Below, in pieces: positions 27,031-35,666 of a stretch of 64,000 nt of DNA. Below the pieces are notes generated by a model, which worked only from the letters and a program-made list of their open reading frames with translations, was not told the origin of the DNA and made no database searches. The stretch covers positions 1 through 64,000 of the forward strand of contig CALXGT010000013.1 of assembly GCA_944387915.1 (NCBI GenBank), written 5' to 3'. Source of the stretch: an uncultured Clostridia bacterium. Lineage in GTDB: Bacteria > Bacillota > Clostridia > Oscillospirales > Ruminococcaceae. The translations under genes and the position numbers were made by a program. Positions within the stretch are counted from its first letter, which is position 1, and every line of letters begins with the position of its first letter.

Positions 27031-27878
27031 TCCTTTTCTTTCTTTCGAATATACAAAATTCCAAGAGTATGAGGGCCGCAGTGACTGGAAACGGTGCATC
27101 CCGCCGTCGTCTCCAGCATTTCCTCAAAATCCATACAGGAGGCTACTTCCTTTTTTACCGGATCCACGATTTTTCTGTCACAGCCGCAATGGGTCACAAA
27201 GATCCGGTCGGCGCAAATATCCTCTTTTCCGTAAAGACGGTCTTTTACATATTCCAAAAGCACCTTTTCCAAAGAGCCCCGGTACTTTTTCCCTACGCCC
27301 ATTTTTCCGTCTTTTACCTCGATACAGGGCTTGAGCTTTAAAAGGTTGGCGCCCAAAGACGCCACCGCCGAGCAACGCCCGCCCTTATAAAGGTAGTTTA
27401 GCTTCTCTAAAACAAAGCTCGCGTCCACATAGGGCGTCAGCGCGTCCATCTCCCGTTTGATTTCCTCCCCTGAGGCGTCTTTCTCCGCGAGGATCGCGGC
27501 TTCGATCACGATATGCCCCATACCGGTGGAAAGATTTCTGGAATCCACGACATAAACGTTTCCCACCTCTTGCGCCGCAATACACGCGTTTTGGTAGCAG
27601 GAGGACATTTCGGCGCTGATGGTGATGTGGACCAGCTCGCTTCCATCCGCCGTCAGCGACTCAAACAGCGTGGTATAATCGGAAACGCTGGCGGCCGAGG
27701 TGGTGCAAAGCTTCCCCGTCTGCTCAAAATAAACGAAAATATCCGCGGGGGTAATATCGACTCCGTCCCGGTAAGAGCCCTGCTCATTATTGATGTACAA
27801 AGGATTGATCACTACATGATACCGTTTCACAAGCTCCGGCGACAGATCGCAGGTGCTGTCTGCACTGATTTTGACCAT
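27027..27878 (-). CDS. DegV family fatty-acid-binding protein
   Basis: 283 residues. The start VKISADSTCDLSPELVKRY and TSAASVSDYTTLFE (the TS motif of the lipid-head pocket) are typical of DegV/FakB-like proteins; LNYLYKGGRCSA and the C-terminal HCGPHTLGILYI close the fold. Family members bind a fatty acid and in FakB work with the kinase FakA. No fakA-like gene is in this window, so a FakB role is possible but unproven. Confidence 0.88.
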   Translation of the reverse strand: MVKISADSTCDLSPELVKRYHVVINPLYINNEQGSYRDGVDITPADIFVYFEQTGKLCTTSAASVSDYTTLFESLTADGSELVHITISAEMSSCYQNACIAAQEVGNVYVVDSRNLSTGMGHIVIEAAILAEKDASGEEIKREMDALTPYVDASFVLEKLNYLYKGGRCSAVASLGANLLKLKPCIEVKDGKMGVGKKYRGSLEKVLLEYVKDRLYGKEDICADRIFVTHCGCDRKIVDPVKKEVASCMDFEEMLETTAGCTVSSHCGPHTLGILYIRKKEKD

Positions 27879-27954
27879 AAAAACATCTCCCCTTCTATCT
27901 TATTGACAAATAGTGTACCACAAAGGAACTTTTTTTGTCAATTTATTCTTTTGT

Positions 27955-28470
27955 TCAACCGAAAATTCGATCCGGCGTCTGATACTCCCGCAGCGGCAGC
28001 AAATATTCCGTAATATCTCGCCAGGCGCCCATTTTATATCCGATCTTGGGATATTCCCCCGCTTTTTGAAATCCGAATTTCAAAAACAGCTTTTCGCTGG
28101 GCGGGTTGGGAGTACAAATGACGCTGATGGCCGTATAATACCCTTCGTTTTTCATCTCCTGTAACAAAGCCGTAAGCAAAGTGCTTCCATATCCTTTTTT
28201 CAGAAAGCGGTGATCCACATAAATAGAGATCTCCACCGTAGGAAAAAAGGCATAACGGCTCCGATAAGCGGATGCGTAGGCATAACCCAGGATCTCCCCG
28301 TCTTCCTCCAAAGTAAGCCACGGGTATTTGGAAAGAACACTTTGGATTCTCGCCGCCATCTCTTTCTCGTCCGGGGCGGTCTTCTCAAAGGAAATCGCGG
28401 TGTTTTCCACATAATACCGGTAAATTTCCGAAAACCTCGCGGCATCCTCCAACGCAGCGGTGCGAATCAT
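27955..28470 (-). CDS. GNAT N-acetyltransferase, phosphinothricin-acetyltransferase-like
   Basis: 171 residues. IRTAALEDAARFSEIYRYYVENTAISFE matches the Pat/Bar and YncA subgroup; the acetyl-CoA loop is LKKGYGSTLL (about 100-110). These enzymes acetylate small amines such as phosphinothricin or methionine derivatives; the natural substrate is unknown. The ATG overlaps the stop of the ABC-F gene (ATGA), so it is expressed with it. Confidence 0.88.
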   Translation of the reverse strand: MIRTAALEDAARFSEIYRYYVENTAISFEKTAPDEKEMAARIQSVLSKYPWLTLEEDGEILGYAYASAYRSRYAFFPTVEISIYVDHRFLKKGYGSTLLTALLQEMKNEGYYTAISVICTPNPPSEKLFLKFGFQKAGEYPKIGYKMGAWRDITEYLLPLREYQTPDRIFG

Positions 28471-30386
28471 TCCTCTTCCTCCTCGAGCATCATAAACCAC
28501 GCTTCCTCTAACTGGGAAAGCTTCGTTTTTTCCTCCTCCAGACGGATACAGTGGTCGTCCATCGCCTGGTAATCCCCTTCGAACCGCTCGGGGTGTAAAA
28601 GGTCGTCTTCCATGGACGCGATCTTTTCCTCCAAAGCGGCGATCTCGTCCTCCAAAGCCTTTTTCTTTGCCCTCGCCTCGGCTTCTCTCGCCTTTTGCTC
28701 CTTGCTTTTTCTTCCCCCGCCGTTTTTCGGTTCCTTTTTCGGCTCTTTTTTCTCTAAAAGAGGTTTTTCTTTTTCCTTTTCCTTAAGGTAGAATTCGTAG
28801 TTTCCCGGATACACATGGACATGATCCGGATACAGTTCTATGATCTTTTGAGGGACTCGGCTTAAAAGATACCGGTCGTGGGAAACGAAAAGAAGGGTGC
28901 CGGAAAACTCCATCAGCGCTTCTTCTAACGTTTCCTTGCTTGGCAGATCCAGATGGTTTGTGGGTTCGTCCAAAACCAAAACGTTTCCCCGCTCCATCAT
29001 CAGGATGGCAAAACTGAGCTTTGCTTTCTCTCCGCCGCTTAAAATGGAAACCGGCTTATAGACATCCTCCCCGCTGAGAAGGACTTTTCCAAGCATCGAA
29101 CGAATCTCTAACTCGGTGCGGCTTTTATTTTTGTTCCAAAGGGCGTCGAGCGCGGAGGAGTACGGGGGAAGCCGCTTATTTTCCTGGTCGAAATAGGCGA
29201 TCTTGACCTCTTTCCCCCAGCGATATTTCCCGCCGGAAAAAGGAATCTCCCCCAAAAGCGCTTTTAACAGAGAGGATTTTCCCACTCCATTTTCTCCAAT
29301 GATGGCGATTTTGTCCCCTTTTCGCACCGAAAGGGAGAGATGATCGAAAAGGTGCTTTTTTTGCGCCCCTTCCCCAACGGTAAGGGAAAGATCCTCGGCA
29401 TTCAATACCTCTTTCACCGGATCCCGGTCAAAATCGAACCGAAGGGCCATTTTTTTGGCATACTCCCTGGGGCGCTCGATGACTTCCATGCGCTGGAGCT
29501 TTTTGACCCGGCTTTGGGCGCTTTTGGCGGTGGTGGCGCGCACCAAATTTCTCGCGATATAGTCTTTTAAGTCGGCGATCTCCTCTTGCTGGGCGTCATA
29601 TTCCTTTTCCCATCTCGCCATCAATTCCTGCTTGAGCTGTTTATATTTGGAATAATTGCCCCGAAAGGTCCGCATCCGGTTAAACTCGATCTCCCAGATT
29701 TCCGTCGCCACCTGGTCGAGAAAATACCGGTCATGGGATACGGTGATGACCGCGCCCTTATAGGACAAAAGATATTCCTCAAGCCATGTGAGGGTCTTAA
29801 AGTCCAGATGGTTTGTCGGCTCGTCCAAAATCAAAAGCTCCGGCTCGGAAAGCAAGAGCTTCGCCAAAGCCAGCCGCGTTTTTTCCCCGCCGCTCAACGT
29901 ATCGATCACCGTGCTGTGGTCCTTGTCCTGAAATCCCATGCCGTTGAGCACCGTTTTGATTTTGACGTCGATCATATACCCGTCTCCCGCTTCAAAAGCA
30001 ATCTGAAGACGGCTTAGCTCCTCAGTGAGCGCTTTGGTTTCTTCTTTTCCCAAAGAAGGGGACGCCAGCTGCAAAGACAAAGCGTCCATGCGCTCTTTCG
30101 TCCGAAGAAGCGGGGAAAAGGGCAAAAGCATTTCATCGTAAATGGTATTTTTTCCCGATAACCCGCTGTTTTGCCGCAGATACCCGGTTTTCAGGTGGGG
30201 TTTCGCGGCGACGGTCCCCTTTTCCGGCTCGATAAGCCCCAGCATGGTATTGAGCAGCGTCGTTTTCCCGGCGCCGTTAGGCCCCACCAAACCGATCCGC
30301 GCTTTATCCTGGATCTCGCCGTTGATATCGAGCAAAATCGGGATCTTGCCGAAATACACATCTACATGCTGTAACGATAGCAGCAT
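28467..30386 (-). CDS. ABC-F family ribosome-associated ATPase
   Basis: 639 residues, cytoplasmic, no membrane domain. Two ABC domains: first Walker A GPNGAGKTT (about 35) with signature LSGGEKTRLA; second Walker A GENGVGKSS (about 360) with LSGGEKAKLS. The inter-domain linker (about 245-320, KQELMARWEKEYDAQQEEI) and a highly charged Lys/Glu coiled-coil C-terminus (about 535-635) fit the YdiF/Uup subgroup. ABC-F proteins act at the ribosomal E site; whether this one gives antibiotic protection cannot be inferred. One base separates it from mnmM. Confidence 0.92.
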   Translation of the reverse strand: MLLSLQHVDVYFGKIPILLDINGEIQDKARIGLVGPNGAGKTTLLNTMLGLIEPEKGTVAAKPHLKTGYLRQNSGLSGKNTIYDEMLLPFSPLLRTKERMDALSLQLASPSLGKEETKALTEELSRLQIAFEAGDGYMIDVKIKTVLNGMGFQDKDHSTVIDTLSGGEKTRLALAKLLLSEPELLILDEPTNHLDFKTLTWLEEYLLSYKGAVITVSHDRYFLDQVATEIWEIEFNRMRTFRGNYSKYKQLKQELMARWEKEYDAQQEEIADLKDYIARNLVRATTAKSAQSRVKKLQRMEVIERPREYAKKMALRFDFDRDPVKEVLNAEDLSLTVGEGAQKKHLFDHLSLSVRKGDKIAIIGENGVGKSSLLKALLGEIPFSGGKYRWGKEVKIAYFDQENKRLPPYSSALDALWNKNKSRTELEIRSMLGKVLLSGEDVYKPVSILSGGEKAKLSFAILMMERGNVLVLDEPTNHLDLPSKETLEEALMEFSGTLLFVSHDRYLLSRVPQKIIELYPDHVHVYPGNYEFYLKEKEKEKPLLEKKEPKKEPKNGGGRKSKEQKAREAEARAKKKALEDEIAALEEKIASMEDDLLHPERFEGDYQAMDDHCIRLEEEKTKLSQLEEAWFMMLEEEEE

Positions 30387-30387
30387 A

Positions 30388-30954
30388 TCAAGTCTCCTTT
30401 AATATCATGACTGCCAATGGGGGGTCGTTTGGGCGGTTGTAAAAATCCGCCACCAAAACGGTAAAGACCTTGGGATCCACCGTTTTCAAATACTCCATCA
30501 GCGCGTTTTTCTCCTCATACCCGCTGTCCCCGCCATAGTAAATGCAAAGGGAGATGACGCCATGGGGCTTCAATAAGCGCATCGCCGCATCCAGTGCCTT
30601 AGCGGTGGTGTCGAAGGTCGTACAGATGCTGTGATCCCCGCCGGGAAGATACCCCAAATTGAAGGTAAAGGCGTCGACGGTCTCCTCTTTGGCGTAGGAC
30701 AATAGATTCTCGTGACTGTCCAGAAAAACGGTGACGATCCCTTCCTTTTGGTTTTCCGCGATCCGTTTTCTGGTGCTTTCCACCGCTTCCTCTTGGATAT
30801 CAAAGGCGAAAACCTTTCCCGTCTCTCCCACAAGCTCCGCTAAAAACAGGGTATCCCGTCCTCTGCCCGCGGTAGCGTCGATACAAAAATCCCCCGCTTT
30901 GACCCGTCTGCGCAAAAAATCTCTGGCAATGCCAAGGGTATTTAACTTTTCCAT
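30388..30954 (-). CDS. mnmM: Class I SAM methyltransferase, MnmM (YtqB) family
   Basis: 188 residues. The SAM site is DATAGRGRDTLFLAEL (about 26-41) and the family-specific block is NLGYLPGGDHSI (about 99-110). This matches the YtqB family, shown in Bacillus and Staphylococcus to be MnmM, methylating the wobble uridine side chain of tRNA. It sits 10 bases after mutS and 1 base before the ABC-F gene in a DNA repair/translation run. Confidence 0.82.
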   Translation of the reverse strand: MEKLNTLGIARDFLRRRVKAGDFCIDATAGRGRDTLFLAELVGETGKVFAFDIQEEAVESTRKRIAENQKEGIVTVFLDSHENLLSYAKEETVDAFTFNLGYLPGGDHSICTTFDTTAKALDAAMRLLKPHGVISLCIYYGGDSGYEEKNALMEYLKTVDPKVFTVLVADFYNRPNDPPLAVMILKET

Positions 30955-30963
30955 ATGATCTCC

Positions 30964-33567
30964 TTACGGCAAAAGCGCCTTTAATTCGTAAAGCAGGCTC
31001 AGCGCCTCTTTGGGACTCAAATCGTCCACATCCAGCGTCCGCAGCCGGTTTTCCACCTTGTAAAGCCCGTCGGACAAAAAGGATGTTTGCTGGGTTTGCG
31101 CGGGTATGGCTGCCGGTTTCGGCTGTTTGAGGCCCTTGGTTTCCAGCTCCTTTAGCACCTCTTTCGCCCGTTTGATGACCTTATCGGGAACGCCCGCCAA
31201 TTTCGCCACCTCGACGCCGTAGCTGTCGTCGGCGCCGCCGCGGACGATTTTCCGCAAAAAGAGGATGTCATCCCCTTTTTTCCGAACGGCGATGTTATAG
31301 TTGACCACGCCGGGACATTCCTCTTCTAACCGGGTCAGTTCATGGTAATGGGTGGCAAACAGCGTCTTCGCCCCTAAACTTTTTCCCTTTAATATGTACT
31401 CCACCACCGCTTTGGCGATGCTCATGCCGTCGAAGGTAGAGGTTCCCCGCCCGATTTCGTCCAAAATAATGAAGCTTTCCCGGGTAGCGCTCTTTAAGAT
31501 ATGCGCCACTTCGCTCATCTCTACCATAAAAGTAGACTGGCCCGCCGTCAAATCATCGGATGCGCCCACTCTGGTAAAAATCTGATCCACCGGACAGAGA
31601 TTCGCCTCTCTCGCGGGAATAAAGGACCCCATCTGCGCCAAAATCATAATCAGCGCCACCTGGCGCATATAGGTAGATTTTCCCGCCATATTGGGGCCGG
31701 TAATAATGGCGAGCCGGTCGGTTTTATTGTCCAGATACGCGTCGTTGGGAATAAAGGGGCCGTCGGTGCCTACCGCTTCCACCACCGGATGCCGACCGTC
31801 TTTGATGTCGATGATCCCGTTGACATTTAAAGAAGGGCAAACGTAATGATTTTCCACGGCGACCTGCGCCAAAGAGCAGTATACGTCCAGCTCCGCCACC
31901 GCCGCCGCCGTTTTTTCAATGGCGGAGAATCGTTTCGCTACATTCTCCCGAAGGGCGTCGTAAAGCTCCGCTTCCAAAGCGACGATCTTTTCGCTGGCGT
32001 AGAGCACCTTACTTTCCAGCTCTTTGAGTTCCTCGGTGATATACCGCTCCCCGTTGACTAAAGTCTGTTTCCGAATATAGGTATCAGGGACCATGGAAAG
32101 GTTGGATTTGCTCACCTCGATATAGTAACCAAACACCTTGTTGTAGCCGATCTTCATATTCTTGATGCCGGTAGCTTCCCGCTCCCGCTCGAGGATCTGG
32201 CTTAAAAAGCCGGTGGCGTTTTCCTTGATCTCCCTTAACTCATCCAGCTCCTTATGGTAGCCTTTTTTGATGACGCCCCCGTCTTTCATAGTCGGCGGCG
32301 CGTCTTCATCGACGGCGCTTTCGATCATTTCCCGAAGATCCGTCAACGGATCCAGCTCCCCGTTGAGCTTTTGAAGCAAAGCGGAGGACAGCTTTTCGGA
32401 AAGCGCCTTTACCTTCGGAAGGTTCGCCGCCGTGTACGCAAGAGAAAGCATCTCCCTGGGGGTGATACTGCGGTAAATGACCTTAGTCAAAAGCCGCTTC
32501 AGATCGTATACCCCGCTTAACGCATCCTGAAGCTCTCCCCGAAGGATGTTGTTTTCAAAAAGCTCTCCCACTGCCGCCTGACGGCGGGTAATGGCGGGGA
32601 TATGGTACAAAGGCTGTTCCAAAAAACGGCGGAGCATCCGTTTTCCCATGGCCGTTTTGGTTTTATCCAAAACCCAAAGCAAAGTCCCCCGCTTTTCTCC
32701 TGTCCGCAGCGTCTTTAAAAGCTCCAGATTCCGCTGGGCGGTATAATCTAACGTCAGGTAGGTCTCCTCGCCGTAATCCCGAAGGACGCGGATCCGGTTG
32801 ACCCCTTCCTTTTGGGTCCCGTACAGATAGTAAAAAAGCTTTCCCGCCGCCAAAAGGGCGTAGCGCTTTTCTTCGGAAAACAAATCGGGGACATTTTCCT
32901 TAAAATGATTCCGAAGGATGTTTTGAAGTTCGCTTTCCTCATATTCCCCGTCAGCATAGCGTCCGATCTCGATGCCAAGACGGCTTTGGAGCTCCTTCCA
33001 TTCCTTCAGGTGCTCAAAAAAGCCCTCGTTGGCGAACAATTCGGCGGGAGAGACCTTATACAGCTCATTTTCCAGCTTGCGGGCGACATCTTTTCCCCGC
33101 TTGGTCATGACATACGCTTCCCCGGTGGAAATATCGGCGTAACAAAAGCCAAAGCCGTCCTTTTGGAGAAAGACCGAGGCGATATAGTTGTTTTCCCCTT
33201 CGTTGAGCATATTGCTGTCGGAAACGGTACCCGGCGTCACCACCCGGATCACTTCCCGTTTCACGATCCCCTTGGCGAGATACGGAGACTCCATCTGTTC
33301 ACAGATGGCCACCTTATACCCCTTGCTCACCAGCTTTCGGATGTATCCGTCGCAGGCATGGTACGGCACGCCGCACATCGGCGCCCGCTCGGGAAGGCCG
33401 CAGTCCCTTCCGGTGAGCGTCAGCTCCAGCTCTCTGGATGCAATCAGCGCATCCTCGAAAAACATCTCGTAAAAATCTCCGAGGCGATAGAATAAAAGGT
33501 AGTCTTTGTTTTTTTCCTTGATTTCCCGATACTGCTGCATCATCGGGGAGAGTTTTCCCTCCGCCAC
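30964..33567 (-). CDS. mutS: DNA mismatch repair protein MutS
   Basis: 867 residues. The N-terminal mismatch-recognition phrase is YRLGDFYEMFFEDA with the Phe-x-Glu wedge; the ATPase has Walker A GPNMAGKST and the later DEIGRGTSTFDGMSI. MutL is not in the window. The start is a GTG at 33567: GGAGGG lies 6 bases upstream, and the family start KLSPMMQQYREIK follows at once. A terminator-like hairpin separates it from the upstream ylbF gene. Confidence 0.97.
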   Translation of the reverse strand: MAEGKLSPMMQQYREIKEKNKDYLLFYRLGDFYEMFFEDALIASRELELTLTGRDCGLPERAPMCGVPYHACDGYIRKLVSKGYKVAICEQMESPYLAKGIVKREVIRVVTPGTVSDSNMLNEGENNYIASVFLQKDGFGFCYADISTGEAYVMTKRGKDVARKLENELYKVSPAELFANEGFFEHLKEWKELQSRLGIEIGRYADGEYEESELQNILRNHFKENVPDLFSEEKRYALLAAGKLFYYLYGTQKEGVNRIRVLRDYGEETYLTLDYTAQRNLELLKTLRTGEKRGTLLWVLDKTKTAMGKRMLRRFLEQPLYHIPAITRRQAAVGELFENNILRGELQDALSGVYDLKRLLTKVIYRSITPREMLSLAYTAANLPKVKALSEKLSSALLQKLNGELDPLTDLREMIESAVDEDAPPTMKDGGVIKKGYHKELDELREIKENATGFLSQILEREREATGIKNMKIGYNKVFGYYIEVSKSNLSMVPDTYIRKQTLVNGERYITEELKELESKVLYASEKIVALEAELYDALRENVAKRFSAIEKTAAAVAELDVYCSLAQVAVENHYVCPSLNVNGIIDIKDGRHPVVEAVGTDGPFIPNDAYLDNKTDRLAIITGPNMAGKSTYMRQVALIMILAQMGSFIPAREANLCPVDQIFTRVGASDDLTAGQSTFMVEMSEVAHILKSATRESFIILDEIGRGTSTFDGMSIAKAVVEYILKGKSLGAKTLFATHYHELTRLEEECPGVVNYNIAVRKKGDDILFLRKIVRGGADDSYGVEVAKLAGVPDKVIKRAKEVLKELETKGLKQPKPAAIPAQTQQTSFLSDGLYKVENRLRTLDVDDLSPKEALSLLYELKALLP

Positions 33568-33589
33568 CGTTGTCCCTCCAATCCGTCGT

Positions 33590-33638
33590 AAAAAAGAAAA
33601 GCCTCCGGCTTTTAGGAAACCATCCCTTGCCGAAGGCT
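33590..33638 (-). terminator. Terminator after the ylbF-family gene
   Basis: Stem GCCTTCGGC / GCCGGAGGC with a ~19-base loop followed by TTTTCTTTTTT on the minus strand. The long loop makes it weaker than the others in this window. Confidence 0.65.
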
Positions 33639-33646
33639 ATTCGCTC

Positions 33647-34054
33647 TTAGTGGCAGCCGGCGCAGCTGTCGCAGCTTCCGCCGCAGGCGACGGGAACCTC
33701 ACAGGTATCCGGGTCCTCGCCGTTGACGCAAAGGGACAAAATGCCGGTGATCTGCTGCATCATCTCGTCGATCTCCTGCTTGGCGATCTGATAAGCCATC
33801 ATGCTGGGCGTTCCCATCACGTCGGTGTAAATTTGCTGAAGCTCCCGATTCAAAGACTGGATCTTCGCTTCATCCCGCTCGGATTTTTGCATCTCCTCGT
33901 TTAAAGCCATCCGCTTTAAGTTGAACTGGCCGATGCCATCCTGGAGGGTCTTGTCCTTGTCGTTAGCTTCCGAAGCCGCCCGGAGATTTTTATAGGCGTC
34001 GCTTTGCTGAATCGCTTTTCCCATTTCTCTGGCCAATAAAATAATGTTTTCCAT
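33647..34054 (-). CDS. YlbF/YmcA family protein with Cys-rich C-terminus
   Basis: 135 residues. Residues 1-110 are the all-helical YlbF fold (MENIILLAREMGKAIQQSDAY). The last ~18 residues are CGGSCDSCAGCH-rich, adding four closely spaced Cys and a terminal His that look like a metal or Fe-S site. In Bacillus, YlbF, YmcA and YaaT form a complex that carries Fe-S clusters and influences RNase Y. It lies 22 bases after miaB, itself an Fe-S enzyme. The function here is not established. Confidence 0.85.
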   Translation of the reverse strand: MENIILLAREMGKAIQQSDAYKNLRAASEANDKDKTLQDGIGQFNLKRMALNEEMQKSERDEAKIQSLNRELQQIYTDVMGTPSMMAYQIAKQEIDEMMQQITGILSLCVNGEDPDTCEVPVACGGSCDSCAGCH

Positions 34055-34076
34055 ATTAGATCCTTCCTTTCATTCC

Positions 34077-35516
34077 TCAATCAATAATATGTCCCAAAAG
34101 GGCACGGTTTTCCATAGAATCGATCCGAACCGACACAAAATTCCCGATTTGCTTCTCGTCCCCGGGAAAATCAACGGTGAGATTCTCCTCGCTGTGTCCG
34201 TAAAGCCTGGTGTGATCCCGGTTGAATCCGTCCACCAAAACCCTTACCGTTTTCCCGACCATCTCCCGGTGCAGTTGTTCTTCGATCTTTTTTTGGACCG
34301 AAAGCAGCTGTTGAAACCGGCGGTTCTTTTCCTCGTAGGAAACCGGGTCATCCATCAAAGCAGCTTTAGTTCCCTCTCTGGGGGAAAAGATAAAGGTGAA
34401 CAGCGCCAGATACCGAACCTCTTCTATAAGAGAAAGGGTGTCGAGAAATTCCTCTTCGGTCTCGCCGGGAAATCCGACGATGATGTCGCTGGTAAAGGTG
34501 ACGTTCTTGATCCGCTCTTTGGCGTAACGAATCAAGGAAAGATAGGTCTTTCGATCGTAATGCCGGTTCATTTCCTTTAAAATGCGGTCGTTTCCGCTCT
34601 GCACCGGAAGATGGATATGGTTACAAACCTTATCGCACTTCGCTATGGCGTCGATGAGTTCTTTGGTGCAGTCCCTCGGATGGGAAGTCATAAAACGGAT
34701 CCGAAAATCCCCTTCGATCTCGTTTAACGCCAAAAGCAGCTCGGGAAAGGAAAGGTCGTCCTTTAAATCCTTGCCGTAAGCGTTGACATTCTGCCCCAAA
34801 AGGGTGATCTCCCGATAACCCTGCGCCGCGAGGGTCTTCGCTTCCGTCAAAACATCCTCGCTCCTTCGGGAACGCTCCCGCCCTCTCACCAACGGAACCA
34901 CGCAGTAGGTGCAAAAATTGTTGCAGCCGTACATAATGGGCAAATTGGCTTTTGCCCGGTCCAGCCGGTACACCGGCGCGTACTCGGCGATCCTTCCATC
35001 GGAATCGAAAATTTCAAACATCCGTTTTCGTTTTCCGGAAAGCGCCGACTCCAAAACCCCGGAAAACAAGGTAGGAAACGACGTAAGCGCATGGGTCCCG
35101 AATACAAAATCCACCTGGGGATAGCTGAATTTCAGCTTTTCTGCCACATGGGACTGCTGCACCATGCAACCGCATAAACCAATGAGCACAGACGGATTTT
35201 TCTTTTTCAGATGGGAAAGCTCTCCCACCAAACCGTAGACCTTCTTTTCCGCGTTTTCCCGGATGGCGCAGGTGTTGTAGATCACCACATCCGCTTTTTC
35301 CATCTCAAAGGTTACGCCATAGCCAAAAGAAGTGAGCATACCAAGGATCTTTTCCCCGTCGTTTACGTTTTGCTGACAACCGAAGCTGTGCACAAACGCC
35401 AAGGGAATATGCTCCTCCCCATAAAAAGATCGAACCAGTTTTTTACAACGCGCCGTGGAGGAAAGCTCTTTTTCCACCTCGCGTAAAGTGAGTAAAACCG
35501 AATTTGCCTGAATCAA
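34077..35516 (-). CDS. miaB: tRNA-2-methylthio-N6-dimethylallyladenosine synthase MiaB
   Basis: Radical-SAM enzyme adding a methylthio group to i6A37 of tRNA. 479 residues. The N-terminal cluster has HSFGCQQNVND, NTCAIRENAEKK and GLCGCMVQ (three Cys); the radical-SAM loop is GCNNFCTYCVVPLVRGRERSR; a C-terminal TRAM domain lies at about 410-475. The REN and RGRERSR features identify MiaB rather than MtaB or RimO. The first ~40 residues are longer than in most homologues, but no better start is evident. Confidence 0.95.
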   Translation of the reverse strand: MIQANSVLLTLREVEKELSSTARCKKLVRSFYGEEHIPLAFVHSFGCQQNVNDGEKILGMLTSFGYGVTFEMEKADVVIYNTCAIRENAEKKVYGLVGELSHLKKKNPSVLIGLCGCMVQQSHVAEKLKFSYPQVDFVFGTHALTSFPTLFSGVLESALSGKRKRMFEIFDSDGRIAEYAPVYRLDRAKANLPIMYGCNNFCTYCVVPLVRGRERSRRSEDVLTEAKTLAAQGYREITLLGQNVNAYGKDLKDDLSFPELLLALNEIEGDFRIRFMTSHPRDCTKELIDAIAKCDKVCNHIHLPVQSGNDRILKEMNRHYDRKTYLSLIRYAKERIKNVTFTSDIIVGFPGETEEEFLDTLSLIEEVRYLALFTFIFSPREGTKAALMDDPVSYEEKNRRFQQLLSVQKKIEEQLHREMVGKTVRVLVDGFNRDHTRLYGHSEENLTVDFPGDEKQIGNFVSVRIDSMENRALLGHIID

Positions 35517-35613
35517 AACGGCGCTCCTTCCGAAAATGTCTGTACTGGAGGTATCTTATCATACTTCTTCAAAAAAAACAAGCCCCGCGCAAAAAGGATC
35601 CCGTTTTCGGACT

Positions 35614-35650
35614 TAAAAACCGGCACGGAAACCCGCGCCGGTTTTTGTTT
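35614..35650. terminator. Terminator after the LRR/cell-wall-repeat gene
   Basis: Stem AAAAACCGGC / GCCGGTTTTT with a GC-containing loop, T-runs on both sides, 16 bases after the stop codon at 35667. Confidence 0.9.
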
Positions 35651-35666
35651 TTTCGCCAAGCCAGTT

